From IMG/VR virus record IMGVR_UViG_3300043429_000425, positions 1-38,159 of that record: a DNA stretch of 38,159 nt; one strand, given 5' to 3'. The translations under genes and the position numbers were made by a program. A model generated the notes under the pieces. That model saw nothing but the letters and a program-made list of their open reading frames with translations. It had not been told where the DNA came from and ran no database searches. Of this stretch, positions 32,150-38,159 are shown piece after piece; position 1 is the first letter of the stretch; the number at the start of each line of letters is the position of its first letter. This DNA is from a virus.

Positions 32150-32441
32150 AACTTATTGAAATTAATCGAGTTTCTATTCCCGTTCCTCGTATATATTTGT
32201 TCATAAACCATGTCTCCCATAGATCAGTAGTTATAGGATTTTCATTATCTCCCATGCGCTGTTCATAAGAAGAATTTTTACTATAAACATCGAACAATTC
32301 AGAAATAGTGAATTGTTCGACCTTATTAGTATCTTCATTTTTTCGTCGTATTGCAATATGCGATTCGTCCTCGACATCTATAAAAGATATTCGAGGACGA
32401 TTCACTAATGCACCGACAGTCTTAACTGTTGCTCGTATCAT
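32136..32441 (-). CDS. Hypothetical protein, 101 residues
   Basis: Not recognised. The product (MIRATVKTVGALVNRPRISF) looks like a small alpha/beta protein with ESHIAIRRKN and WETWFMNKYIRGTG segments. A CATAAATA box lies 6 bases before its ATG, within a 7-base inverted repeat (32435-32441 with 32453-32459) that includes the start codon. It overlaps the genes on both sides. Confidence 0.7.
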   Translation of the reverse strand: MIRATVKTVGALVNRPRISFIDVEDESHIAIRRKNEDTNKVEQFTISELFDVYSKNSSYEQRMGDNENPITTDLWETWFMNKYIRGTGIETRLISISYERI

Positions 32442-32610
32442 CTTTTTTATTTATGATACCTTTAAGAACCTTTGCACAATATTCAAAAACTTTACGTTCT
32501 TGTTTAATGGCATTATCATTAGTCCCTAAAGAAACCAATGGTACTGTTTTCGATCCTTTTGCAACATTACTCCATTCATCAACTATAATTTCTAATTCAT
32601 GTTTATTCAT
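32422..32610 (-). CDS. Hypothetical protein, 62 residues
   Basis: A small product (MNKHELEIIVDEWSNVAKGS) not recognised. I take the ATG at 32610; an upstream TTG is less likely. GGAGG lies 8 bases before this ATG, one of the very few Shine-Dalgarno-like sites in the window, but the same bases encode the Gly-Gly end of the preceding protein, so it may be incidental. The gene overlaps its neighbour downstream by 20 bases. Confidence 0.6.
   Translation of the reverse strand: MNKHELEIIVDEWSNVAKGSKTVPLVSLGTNDNAIKQERKVFEYCAKVLKGIINKKDDTSNS
32435..32459 (-). repeat. Inverted repeat around a promoter and start codon
   Basis: GTATCAT (32435-32441) and ATGATAC (32453-32459) are perfect 7-base arms separated by 11 bases. 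The repeat encloses the TAAATA box and includes the ATG at 32441. It could be an operator or a small hairpin at the start codon. Confidence 0.6.
32448..32455 (-). promoter_or_regulatory. Promoter box CATAAATA
   Basis: CATAAATA on the minus strand, 6 bases before the ATG at 32441. No good -35 hexamer at 16-18 bases, so it reads as a late-type box. Confidence 0.45.
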
Positions 32611-32614
32611 ATTT

Positions 32615-33046
32615 TTATCCTCCAAAGCCTAGTGGCTTCTTATTAGGTTCGACTATAAACTCTGTATTGTCAAGGATAAAGTTGTATGGAATCGACATAC
32701 ACGTTGAGTGGAAATCTGGAACTACTGCTAGACCAATATCATTCAATTTTCCCATCATAAAACATACAATAAGATTATTTTCAATCTGAAATATATAATT
32801 TTGTGCAACATTTCCACCTATGGAAAATGGAATCGCTTTCAGAAACTTATCTTTATATTTATCTAATATATCTAGTTTGAAAAACACTCCAGAGCATATC
32901 ATTTGTTTATATAATTGTTGATTGAATTTCTTATTCAGACCTTCGAGATGGGCATTGAAATCACTTATATTGTGCTGGATTTCTCCTAACCAAGGGTATT
33001 TTGACAATAATTCTAATATCGGATTTTCTTCTAATAATTTACTCAT
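32615..33046 (-). CDS. Hypothetical protein downstream of UvsX
   Basis: I choose the ATG at 33046 (MSKLLEENPILELLSKYPWL, 143 residues), one base after the uvsX stop (TAATATG). The product has an N-terminal helix with a GEIQHNISDFNAHLEGLNKK section and a beta-rich C-terminal half (FFKLDILDKYKDKF, NYIFQIENNLIVCFMMG). It is not recognised. T4 uvsY, the UvsX mediator, has a similar length (137), but no sequence resemblance is visible, so this is only an idea from position. Confidence 0.7.
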   Translation of the reverse strand: MSKLLEENPILELLSKYPWLGEIQHNISDFNAHLEGLNKKFNQQLYKQMICSGVFFKLDILDKYKDKFLKAIPFSIGGNVAQNYIFQIENNLIVCFMMGKLNDIGLAVVPDFHSTCMSIPYNFILDNTEFIVEPNKKPLGFGG

Positions 33047-33047
33047 A

Positions 33048-34121
33048 TTAATCTTCTGTTTCTTCCTCCTCGTCTGTATCACGGTCCACGGATAACATAT
33101 CAACCTGACTAATAGAATAGGTATCTTTTACCCATTCCTTGAATGATTCTTCTTTCAGAATATCTCCCCAAAATTCTTCTGAAAAAGTATTTTTCATACG
33201 ATAGAGCTTTTCTTCGGTGACACCATTTATAACACGACTATACCATCCCATTTTTGGTTTAACGACGTGCTTAGACTCTAATGCCATATCTAGTAAACCG
33301 CTCCATTTACTAATACCACCATCAAAGGTGACAGTAATAGGAATTCGTGATCTTTCCTTGACAGATCGGCTTTTTTCGACTATGATGTTGAAGTTGTAAC
33401 CAATCAATTCATCACCATCCTTTTCTTGTGAACGAGAAACGAAGAACACGTTATCAGATGATAACATACCACCTTGTCCACCACCCATGATTTGTCTTCC
33501 GTGAAGTTTTTGTTCATCATAAACATGATTTACAACTATCAGTGGAATATCTTTAAGAGTTAGATGTGGAGTTACCATTCTCCAGAGAGATTTTAATTGT
33601 TTTGCACGGGTCATGTCCGCAGCAGAGTTCCCTTCTAGGGCATCTTCTACTTCTTTTTTACTTGCAAGATTTCCAACAGAGTCGATAACACCAATAACCT
33701 TCTCACCACGTTGAATAGCCTCCAATTGTTTCATAATATCAAATTTTAATTCTTCGATATTAGTGATCGGGGTATGTAACACACGTTCTTTATCAATGCC
33801 AAATGCATCAAAATAAGATTCAGGTGTTCCAAATTCTGAATCATAGAACAGAGAAATAGAATCTTTAAAGTGATCCAAGTATGCCCTAGTCATAACTAGG
33901 GTAAATGCCGTTTTAAAGTGTCGAGAAGGTGCTGCCCACATAGTAAGCCCTGAACTCATACCACCATCTAATCTGCCAGATAGCGCAACATTTAGTGCGG
34001 GGATTCCGGTATCGATATACTTTTTCTCTTTGAAAAATTTAGAATTTGAAAGAATTGATGATTCTTTAATAGTTGAGTTCTGTTTGAATTTCGCAAGTAA
34101 TGCGTTTTTAATATCAGCCAT
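33048..34121 (-). CDS. uvsX: RecA-like recombinase UvsX
   Basis: The 357-residue product (T4 UvsX 391) carries a RecA core with the phage-type Walker A APSRHFKT (64-71; T4 has GPSKSFKS), SLFYDSEFGTP (90-100), Walker B VIGVIDSVG (142-150), IPLIVVNHVYDEQ and MGGGQGGMLSS (DNA-binding loop), then IPITVTFDGGISKWSGLLDM. It drives strand exchange for recombination-dependent replication and repair. The acidic tail (DTDEEEETED) is common in RecA proteins. The gene is the first of a transcription unit; a TTGAAT-N17-TATAAT promoter sits upstream, and a 9-base inverted repeat covers the -10 box and leader. Confidence 0.93.
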   Translation of the reverse strand: MADIKNALLAKFKQNSTIKESSILSNSKFFKEKKYIDTGIPALNVALSGRLDGGMSSGLTMWAAPSRHFKTAFTLVMTRAYLDHFKDSISLFYDSEFGTPESYFDAFGIDKERVLHTPITNIEELKFDIMKQLEAIQRGEKVIGVIDSVGNLASKKEVEDALEGNSAADMTRAKQLKSLWRMVTPHLTLKDIPLIVVNHVYDEQKLHGRQIMGGGQGGMLSSDNVFFVSRSQEKDGDELIGYNFNIIVEKSRSVKERSRIPITVTFDGGISKWSGLLDMALESKHVVKPKMGWYSRVINGVTEEKLYRMKNTFSEEFWGDILKEESFKEWVKDTYSISQVDMLSVDRDTDEEEETED

Positions 34122-34123
34122 AA

Positions 34124-34149
34124 GTTCCTATATTATACCTTATAGGAAC
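34124..34149 (-). promoter_or_regulatory. Operator-like inverted repeat over the uvsX promoter
   Basis: GTTCCTATA and TATAGGAAC are perfect 9-base arms 8 bases apart, covering the -10 box and the predicted transcription start. A protein bound here would block RNA polymerase; alternatively the symmetry is incidental. Confidence 0.55.
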
Positions 34150-34160
34150 ATTCAATTCAA
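34132..34160 (-). promoter_or_regulatory. Sigma-70-like promoter TTGAAT-N17-TATAAT for uvsX
   Basis: On the minus strand TTGAAT (34160-34155), 17 bases, TATAAT (34137-34132), 10 bases to the ATG at 34121. It follows a terminator. AGGA lies 4 bases before the start. Confidence 0.7.
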
Positions 34161-34163
34161 TAA

Positions 34164-34195
34164 AAAATGCGAAAGAAATCAATCTTTCGCATTTT
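34164..34195 (-). terminator. Rho-independent terminator upstream of uvsX
   Basis: AAAATGCGAAAG (34164-34175) and CTTTCGCATTTT (34184-34195) make a 12-base-pair stem with an 8-base loop; the minus strand continues with T residues. It ends the transcript of the 34215-35425 genes. Confidence 0.8.
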
Positions 34196-34214
34196 CCGTG
34201 CAGGTATACTAATA

Positions 34215-34433
34215 TTAGATTATATCTGCTACAAAGGCATTGATACGCTCGTCCAGAATTTGAGAATATTTTGCCATTACCTCTGATTGCTGTATTAAAC
34301 GTCCTTGCTCTGTTGCATCCAATGTGTTAAATATGGGGTTACTTTGTATAAAGGTGCGGAGGTTATTGAGCTTTTCTTCTAGCTCGAAAAGCTCGTTGAT
34401 AACTCTCTGTTGATGTGGAGGCATGTGTTGCAT
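34215..34433 (-). CDS. Small helical phage protein
   Basis: A 72-residue, all-helical product (QQRVINELFELEEKLNNLRT, then LIQQSEVMAKYSQILDERI). I recall very similar small coiled-coil proteins (a V-x-E-x-x-E-L-x-x-K-L-x-x-L-x-x-F-I start, ending YS-x-I-L-x-x-RI) in many tailed phages, where their function is unknown. It is the last gene of its transcription unit before a terminator. Confidence 0.8.
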   Translation of the reverse strand: MQHMPPHQQRVINELFELEEKLNNLRTFIQSNPIFNTLDATEQGRLIQQSEVMAKYSQILDERINAFVADII

Positions 34434-34435
34434 AA

Positions 34436-34687
34436 TTATAAAGATGTAATTTTTACCTGTTTTGCTGCTCTGCGTTCGGCGACCTTTGCTACCTTATCTT
34501 TCTGAATTCCTTTTCTTACAGGTTTTGCAAGATGAGATAATTCTGAAAGTTTTTTGCGTGCTCGGGCAGCAGCGGATGCTGTTCCTTTTGTTCTGAACTT
34601 TAGAAGGTCTTTGAGGTATGATTTAAATAGCTCAACACTCTCTTTTTCAATATCAGATAGTATTTCTAGTTGTGTATTATGTTCCAT
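34436..34687 (-). CDS. Histone H1-like (Hc1-type) basic protein
   Basis: The 83-residue product contains FRTKGTASAAARARKKLSEL followed by SHLAKPVRKGIQKDK, resembling the core of bacterial histone H1-like (Hc1) proteins (K-G-x-A-A/S-x-A-A-R-A-R-K-x-x-x-x-L-x-K). These bind DNA non-specifically. The start overlaps the end of the preceding operon gene region by coupling (TAATAATATG). In a phage it might compact or protect DNA or alter the host nucleoid; this is inference. Confidence 0.6.
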   Translation of the reverse strand: MEHNTQLEILSDIEKESVELFKSYLKDLLKFRTKGTASAAARARKKLSELSHLAKPVRKGIQKDKVAKVAERRAAKQVKITSL

Positions 34688-34691
34688 ATTA

Positions 34692-35069
34692 TTAAAATAG
34701 TTTTACGATATTATCATCAGGACGTACTATACTTTTATCAGGAGTGATAATAGGCGATCTATTAACCAATTGCTTATAATTAGTGAGAACGTTATCGGAT
34801 AACACTAAATCATATTTAAGTAATGATTTTTTATCAAAAGTCCATGTTAGGTCTTGGGTCGGATCTGCAAGTAAATTGCGGATGTTGACTGGTGGATTGA
34901 GACTTAGCATTTCAATGGGGATAAAGTTAATATTAACTTGCCCGTTTTGTCCACTTATACCCAAAAATGCAGCATCTTTTACTGTAATTTCTGTTTCTGT
35001 TTCGTTTACGAGAGTAGCAACAAATAGTTCGCTAACACTCTTGAGAATTCCTATGATTTTTTCTTCCAT
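34692..35069 (-). CDS. Hypothetical protein, possible Sm-like fold
   Basis: The 125-residue product begins EEKIIGILKSVSELFVATLV, followed by NETETEITVKDAAFLGISGQ and FIPIEMLSLNPPVNIRNLL. The succession of short strands around a conserved T-x-x-x-x-x-VK-x-x is reminiscent of Sm-like proteins found in other T4-like phages. This is a weak resemblance. It has its own promoter-like TTGATT-N17-TTAATA, 5 bases before the ATG, within a palindrome-rich stretch. Confidence 0.7.
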   Translation of the reverse strand: MEEKIIGILKSVSELFVATLVNETETEITVKDAAFLGISGQNGQVNINFIPIEMLSLNPPVNIRNLLADPTQDLTWTFDKKSLLKYDLVLSDNVLTNYKQLVNRSPIITPDKSIVRPDDNIVKLF

Positions 35070-35074
35070 ATTAA

Positions 35075-35103
35075 TATTAATGGAAAGACTGTATAAAAAT
35101 CAA
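35075..35103 (-). promoter_or_regulatory. Sigma-70-like promoter TTGATT-N17-TTAATA
   Basis: On the minus strand TTGATT (35103-35098), 17 bases, TTAATA (35080-35075), 5 bases, ATG at 35069. The imperfect palindrome TTCCAT ... ATGGAA spans the -10 box and the start codon. Confidence 0.5.
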
Positions 35104-35110
35104 CAAAATT

Positions 35111-35425
35111 TTACATTTTTCCCTGATTTTTTCTTTCTAATAAATGATAATTTGAAAGTGCATTCATATTGAATCCTGATAAAAGATCGAGATATTGTCC
35201 ACGCAAGAGTTGATATTCTTTTATAAACTCTTGCGTTTCCCATTCTTTCAATCTCATAAGTTCTTCTTTGGAAATCCACAACCCTCTTAAATAATCATTT
35301 CGAATATCTTCTATAGATCGTTCTTCAAAAATTATATTCCATCTACGTTTAAATTCAACCGAAAAGGTCGTCCAACGAATACTCAAGTTGTTTTTTAGGG
35401 TTTGGTACATTCCATTTAAGAGCAT
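35111..35425 (-). CDS. Hypothetical protein overlapping the polymerase 3' end
   Basis: Not recognised. The frame is open for about 104 residues from an ATG at 35425; other ATG at 35410 is equally possible. The convincing part begins near WNIIFEERSIEDIRNDYLRG and continues with WISKEELMRLKEWETQEFIK, a charged helical sequence that resembles a small replication-accessory or structural protein. The 5' third (35355-35425) overlaps the polymerase gene on the same strand in another frame, which is unusual for this genome and makes the true start uncertain. Confidence 0.6.
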   Translation of the reverse strand: MLLNGMYQTLKNNLSIRWTTFSVEFKRRWNIIFEERSIEDIRNDYLRGLWISKEELMRLKEWETQEFIKEYQLLRGQYLDLLSGFNMNALSNYHLLERKNQGKM

Positions 35426-37937
35426 CAAATATAGGTTCTAAACATTTAACCACACATTTATCAAACATAGCCTCTCTGTCAATTTCCAATTCAAATTCTT
35501 CGGGAAGCTCGTCCAGATATGCAATTCCTGCAATATTATATTTATTAGGTTTAACATATGCTAATTTTATTTTTTTACCACCTTCAATTAAAGGATATTT
35601 ATTATCAAGATTTAGCAATTTCACCAAATGATTGTAATATAAAGAGAATTTAACATGTTGTGGGCAACCAGAGCCAGTATCAAGACCATTAGAAGATGCT
35701 TCCCATTTATCTAAAACCTTAATAGATGAGCGGGTTGACACATCATTCTGGGGCATAGTAAAAAAGTCATCATAGGATTTGAAAAAATGGTCATCTGCCA
35801 CCTTCTTATCAGGTGCATCGAAAATACCCTTCACGATAGATTTGGTGATATTACGAGTTTTTTCTGAAAAGGACGACTTAACTACAGAAAGCCCTTTATA
35901 TTTGAATTTATTCATTTTCACACCTTCGGAATTACGAATATCCATAACATAATGCTTTTTAGCTACCCAAATAGCTTTTGGACATGCAGATTCGCGTTTA
36001 AATTCAAATCTACAATCCTTAGTATTGAGGGTTTCTTCTGCCCATTTTACTACACCTTTATTGAGGTTTTCAGTTATTTTATTTTCAATTTCAATAAATT
36101 CAGGAGTTAAATCTCCGTTACTATCGACGATTGTAGAGTTTGATAACTTCAAAATATCATCAATACAAATAATCGCAGAGTCGGTATCTTCGGCAATCAC
36201 ACGGTCCTTCTTCTCTAAATTCCACTCCTTCTGAACATATTCGTTGGCTATTTTATCAGATTGCTTAATAAGGGCTTGACCCGTGAGCGTGATACTTTTT
36301 GCACAATCTAGGTCGTACAGAGGAAAGAATCGATTTGCAAGAACACCATAAGTAGAATTTAACAAAATCTTATAAAGATACTGCTCAGTATCTAATTGAG
36401 AAATCAATTTTTTTATGGATTTATACTCATCGCTACCCTTTTCTATAGTAGATAATTTATTCTCCCATTTAAACATTTCCTTTTTAACCTTTTTGCGCTT
36501 CTGGTAAAGACCGTCTGCGAATTCTGCACATAACCCTTTCTTATCCTGACTGAATAGAATTCCAGCGGCAGATAATGCCCATCCCTTCTCTTCGATAAGA
36601 GGTAAGAACTTATCTTTTGGTATATCTATAATTTTGCGAGCTTTTACAAAATCAACTTTAACAATAGAATCATCCTGTTTTATAACACGTCCTACCTTTG
36701 TTTCAGGTGAAATATTAAGAGTGATAATTGTATTCGGATAAAGTGAATTTAAATCCATAACTACAATATTTTCATACATTCCAGGCTCGGGATCTTTCAC
36801 ATATCCACCAGGAATAGTCTGTTGCTCACCCCCACTTTGGGTGGTTATGATTTGATTATTCATTAAACCTTGCTTTGCAATAATACCACCGATAATAGCA
36901 ACCTTCCCTAGTGCTTTATCAACGTTACAGAATCCGCTGAATGCAGAGAATCGTGCAACATCAAGATATTTCCTCTTTTCATCAATGAGCATAAGAATCT
37001 TTACGTCCCATATGTTATAATTGATGAATTTATTCCAATCTTTGTTACATAATTCGTTTAAAGACATGGAACCATAATCAAGTTTACCACCAATATCTTC
37101 TTCTTTTGCAACATAATCTAAAGAATCACTTTCGCGTTCACCCGGAGTAAATGTTTTGTACAAAACCATATAATCAAGGTGAGAAATTCCGCCTATGGTA
37201 TATTCTGTATAAACTTGCGAGAATTTATTCTCTTTCTCTTGACCATACAAATAATCCACGGGCGATAATACCGAACCTTTTCCTGGTTCAAAAACTTGGT
37301 CTATTCTATGAATGATGTAAGGAATATCGAAACTATAAGAATTGTACCCAACTATTAAATCTGGAAAATTTGCTCTCCAAAATTTAATAAGTTTCTTTAA
37401 TAGATCGGTTTCTGAAATACAATATGTATATACGATTTCTTCGGGTTCTATTCCTTCTAGGTGATCTTTACATGAATAATGATCATATCGCTTAGTTCCC
37501 CATACATAATACTTTTTGGTTTTAGTATCATATATTGTAATAGATGTTAATGGGAACTTGGCATCTTTCGGATCGGGAAATTCATCAGCAATAACCTCGA
37601 TGTCAAAAAAGAAGGTTCTTAGAGGTTGACTGGTTAATTCCTGAATATCTTTTGTATAATATTTTTCTAAAAGATATTGTTGTGTTGGAGGGAGATTAAA
37701 ATACGGAACACCTTTATAGGTTTTGAGGAAATCATTACGTTCCCATTCAGAGATGAATTCTCTTCTAGTCAACGGCTTGTCATCAATACCATAGGCATCG
37801 ATCTTTTTAGGATCAACCGATGGAATATATAAAAATGGTTTAAATTGTTCTTTACGATATACAGGTTCTCCGGTTTCGTCATATAACCAGTGATGAATAA
37901 CTGATCGTCTTCTGTCATAGAAAGTATTTCTTAGCAT
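35355..37937 (-). CDS. 43: DNA polymerase, family B, gp43-like
   Basis: The 860-residue product (T4 gp43 898) has the 3'-5' exonuclease motifs FFFDIEVI (109-116, D112/E114), YNSYSFDIP (198-206) and NYNIWDVKI (306-314), and the polymerase motifs A DLNSLYP (395-401), B KILLNSTYG (523-531) and C AEDTDSA (582-588). Motif C has Glu in place of the usual Gly before DTDS. The C-terminus SLDDLFG (854-860) resembles the T4 clamp-binding tail SLDFLFG. It is the replicative polymerase of the phage. The first gene of the replication block, preceded by TTGCAA-N17-TATCTT, 6 bases before the ATG; the -35 box is shared with the divergent gene at 38000. Confidence 0.95.
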   Translation of the reverse strand: MLRNTFYDRRRSVIHHWLYDETGEPVYRKEQFKPFLYIPSVDPKKIDAYGIDDKPLTRREFISEWERNDFLKTYKGVPYFNLPPTQQYLLEKYYTKDIQELTSQPLRTFFFDIEVIADEFPDPKDAKFPLTSITIYDTKTKKYYVWGTKRYDHYSCKDHLEGIEPEEIVYTYCISETDLLKKLIKFWRANFPDLIVGYNSYSFDIPYIIHRIDQVFEPGKGSVLSPVDYLYGQEKENKFSQVYTEYTIGGISHLDYMVLYKTFTPGERESDSLDYVAKEEDIGGKLDYGSMSLNELCNKDWNKFINYNIWDVKILMLIDEKRKYLDVARFSAFSGFCNVDKALGKVAIIGGIIAKQGLMNNQIITTQSGGEQQTIPGGYVKDPEPGMYENIVVMDLNSLYPNTIITLNISPETKVGRVIKQDDSIVKVDFVKARKIIDIPKDKFLPLIEEKGWALSAAGILFSQDKKGLCAEFADGLYQKRKKVKKEMFKWENKLSTIEKGSDEYKSIKKLISQLDTEQYLYKILLNSTYGVLANRFFPLYDLDCAKSITLTGQALIKQSDKIANEYVQKEWNLEKKDRVIAEDTDSAIICIDDILKLSNSTIVDSNGDLTPEFIEIENKITENLNKGVVKWAEETLNTKDCRFEFKRESACPKAIWVAKKHYVMDIRNSEGVKMNKFKYKGLSVVKSSFSEKTRNITKSIVKGIFDAPDKKVADDHFFKSYDDFFTMPQNDVSTRSSIKVLDKWEASSNGLDTGSGCPQHVKFSLYYNHLVKLLNLDNKYPLIEGGKKIKLAYVKPNKYNIAGIAYLDELPEEFELEIDREAMFDKCVVKCLEPIFDALKWNVPNPKKQLEYSLDDLFG

Positions 37938-37943
37938 CGTACT

Positions 37944-37972
37944 AAGATAGCGGTGAAAGAAAGACCTTGCAA
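37944..37972 (-). promoter_or_regulatory. Polymerase promoter TTGCAA-N17-TATCTT
   Basis: On the minus strand TTGCAA (37972-37967), 17 bases, TATCTT (37949-37944), 6 bases, ATG at 37937. TTGCAA is its own complement and doubles as the -35 box of the divergent promoter. Confidence 0.55.
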
Positions 37973-37994
37973 GAACAAAGATCGAGTATATAGT
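37967..37994 (+). promoter_or_regulatory. Divergent promoter TTGCAA-N16-TATAGT
   Basis: TTGCAA (37967-37972), 16 bases, TATAGT (37989-37994), then 5 bases (GTGTC) to the ATG at 38000. It shares the -35 hexamer with the polymerase promoter. Confidence 0.55.
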
Positions 37995-37999
37995 GTGTC

Positions 38000-38159
38000 A
38001 TGGATTTACCATATCTTATAAAATTTATAAATTCAAAATTAAACTTAAAATCTCCCACATCCAAGGAATTACGGGCAGAAATCGTATGTATGAGTGCTAT
38101 TCGTGGATTTGATGCCAAGTATATATTTGGAGACTTTTTTGGAAGTAATAGTGTATTTC
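38000..38159 (+). CDS. Unknown gene, start only (cut by right window edge)
   Basis: A frame opens at ATG 38000 and runs to the edge, giving 53 residues beginning MDLPYLIKFINSKLNLKSPT and continuing ELRAEIVCMSAIRGFDAKYI. The sequence suggests a helical start (possibly a helix-turn-helix-like RAEIVCMSAIRGFD) but no family can be named. It is transcribed away from the polymerase gene and its promoter shares the -35 box. Full length and stop codon are outside the window. Confidence 0.6.
   Translation, partial: MDLPYLIKFINSKLNLKSPTSKELRAEIVCMSAIRGFDAKYIFGDFFGSNSVF

Noticed and set aside
32615-32627. GGAGG as a real Shine-Dalgarno site before 32610
   Set aside because: The bases encode the Gly-Gly end of the upstream protein, and such sites are nearly absent elsewhere.
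34783-35172. Open frame of 129 codons on the plus strand
   Set aside because: Opposite two minus-strand genes and without any of the promoter boxes typical of this genome.
1-38159. tRNA genes, CRISPR arrays, insertion sequences
   Set aside because: I saw no cloverleaf-like segment, no spaced direct repeats and no transposase; the only mobile element is the intein.

Overview
This window is part of the genome of a T4-like contractile-tailed bacteriophage (myovirus), open at both ends. It is AT-rich (roughly one third G+C by eye), almost gap-free (no gene-less stretch longer than about 100 bases), and carries T4-type virion and replication proteins: tail tube, large terminase, baseplate hub and wedge proteins, tape measure, tail-tube cap, spike, family B DNA polymerase with a T4-like clamp-binding tail, UvsX recombinase, gp41-type helicase, gp61-type primase, gp32-type ssDNA-binding protein and a gp45-type clamp. 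The host cannot be named from the sequence. The near absence of Shine-Dalgarno sites and the placement of promoters directly at start codons suggest a host that readily initiates on leaderless mRNA.

Layout. 1-2314 (minus): tail tube (cut by the window edge) and large terminase. 2368-5033 (plus): acidic head-type protein, repeat-containing tail fibre, beta-propeller adhesin. 5036-8693 (minus): a compact operon of small conserved phage proteins with a GroES-like co-chaperonin, a gp62-like clamp-loader subunit and a glycosyltransferase. 8747-11761: two plus-strand candidate internal head proteins flanking a minus-strand primase interrupted by an intein. 11770-14429 (plus): gp54-like tube/baseplate protein and two T4_baseplate-family hub proteins. 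14466-15194 (minus): a basic protein of unknown function. 15225-24780 (plus): tape measure, gp48-like tube cap, gp53-like wedge, gp27-like hub, an unrecognised protein, an OB-fold hub protein and a gp5C-like spike. 24794-25564 (minus): amidase endolysin. 25609-37937 (minus): the replication and recombination block (clamp, SSB, helicase, UvsX, polymerase) with many small genes between. From 38000 (plus): the start of a gene cut by the right edge.

The most interesting property is the expression architecture. A TATAAATA-type late box (TAAATA/TAAGTA core) or a sigma-70-like -10 box with a -35 hexamer 16-18 bases upstream lies almost always 5-7 bases before the start codon, in front of about 25 genes on both strands. 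By the usual -10 geometry this puts the transcription start on or within a few bases of the AUG. Genes without such a box mostly begin by stop/start coupling, often as TAATATG. Late-type boxes mark virion and lysis genes; sigma-70-like ones mark mainly replication and minus-strand operon genes. Other notable items are an intein inserted exactly in the primase zinc finger, a near-perfect 20-bp inverted repeat with the start codon in its loop between the SSB and clamp genes, a hairpin in the gp32 leader, divergent promoters sharing one palindromic -35 box, a terminator hidden in the opposing primase gene, and a gene with a locally high G+C patch.
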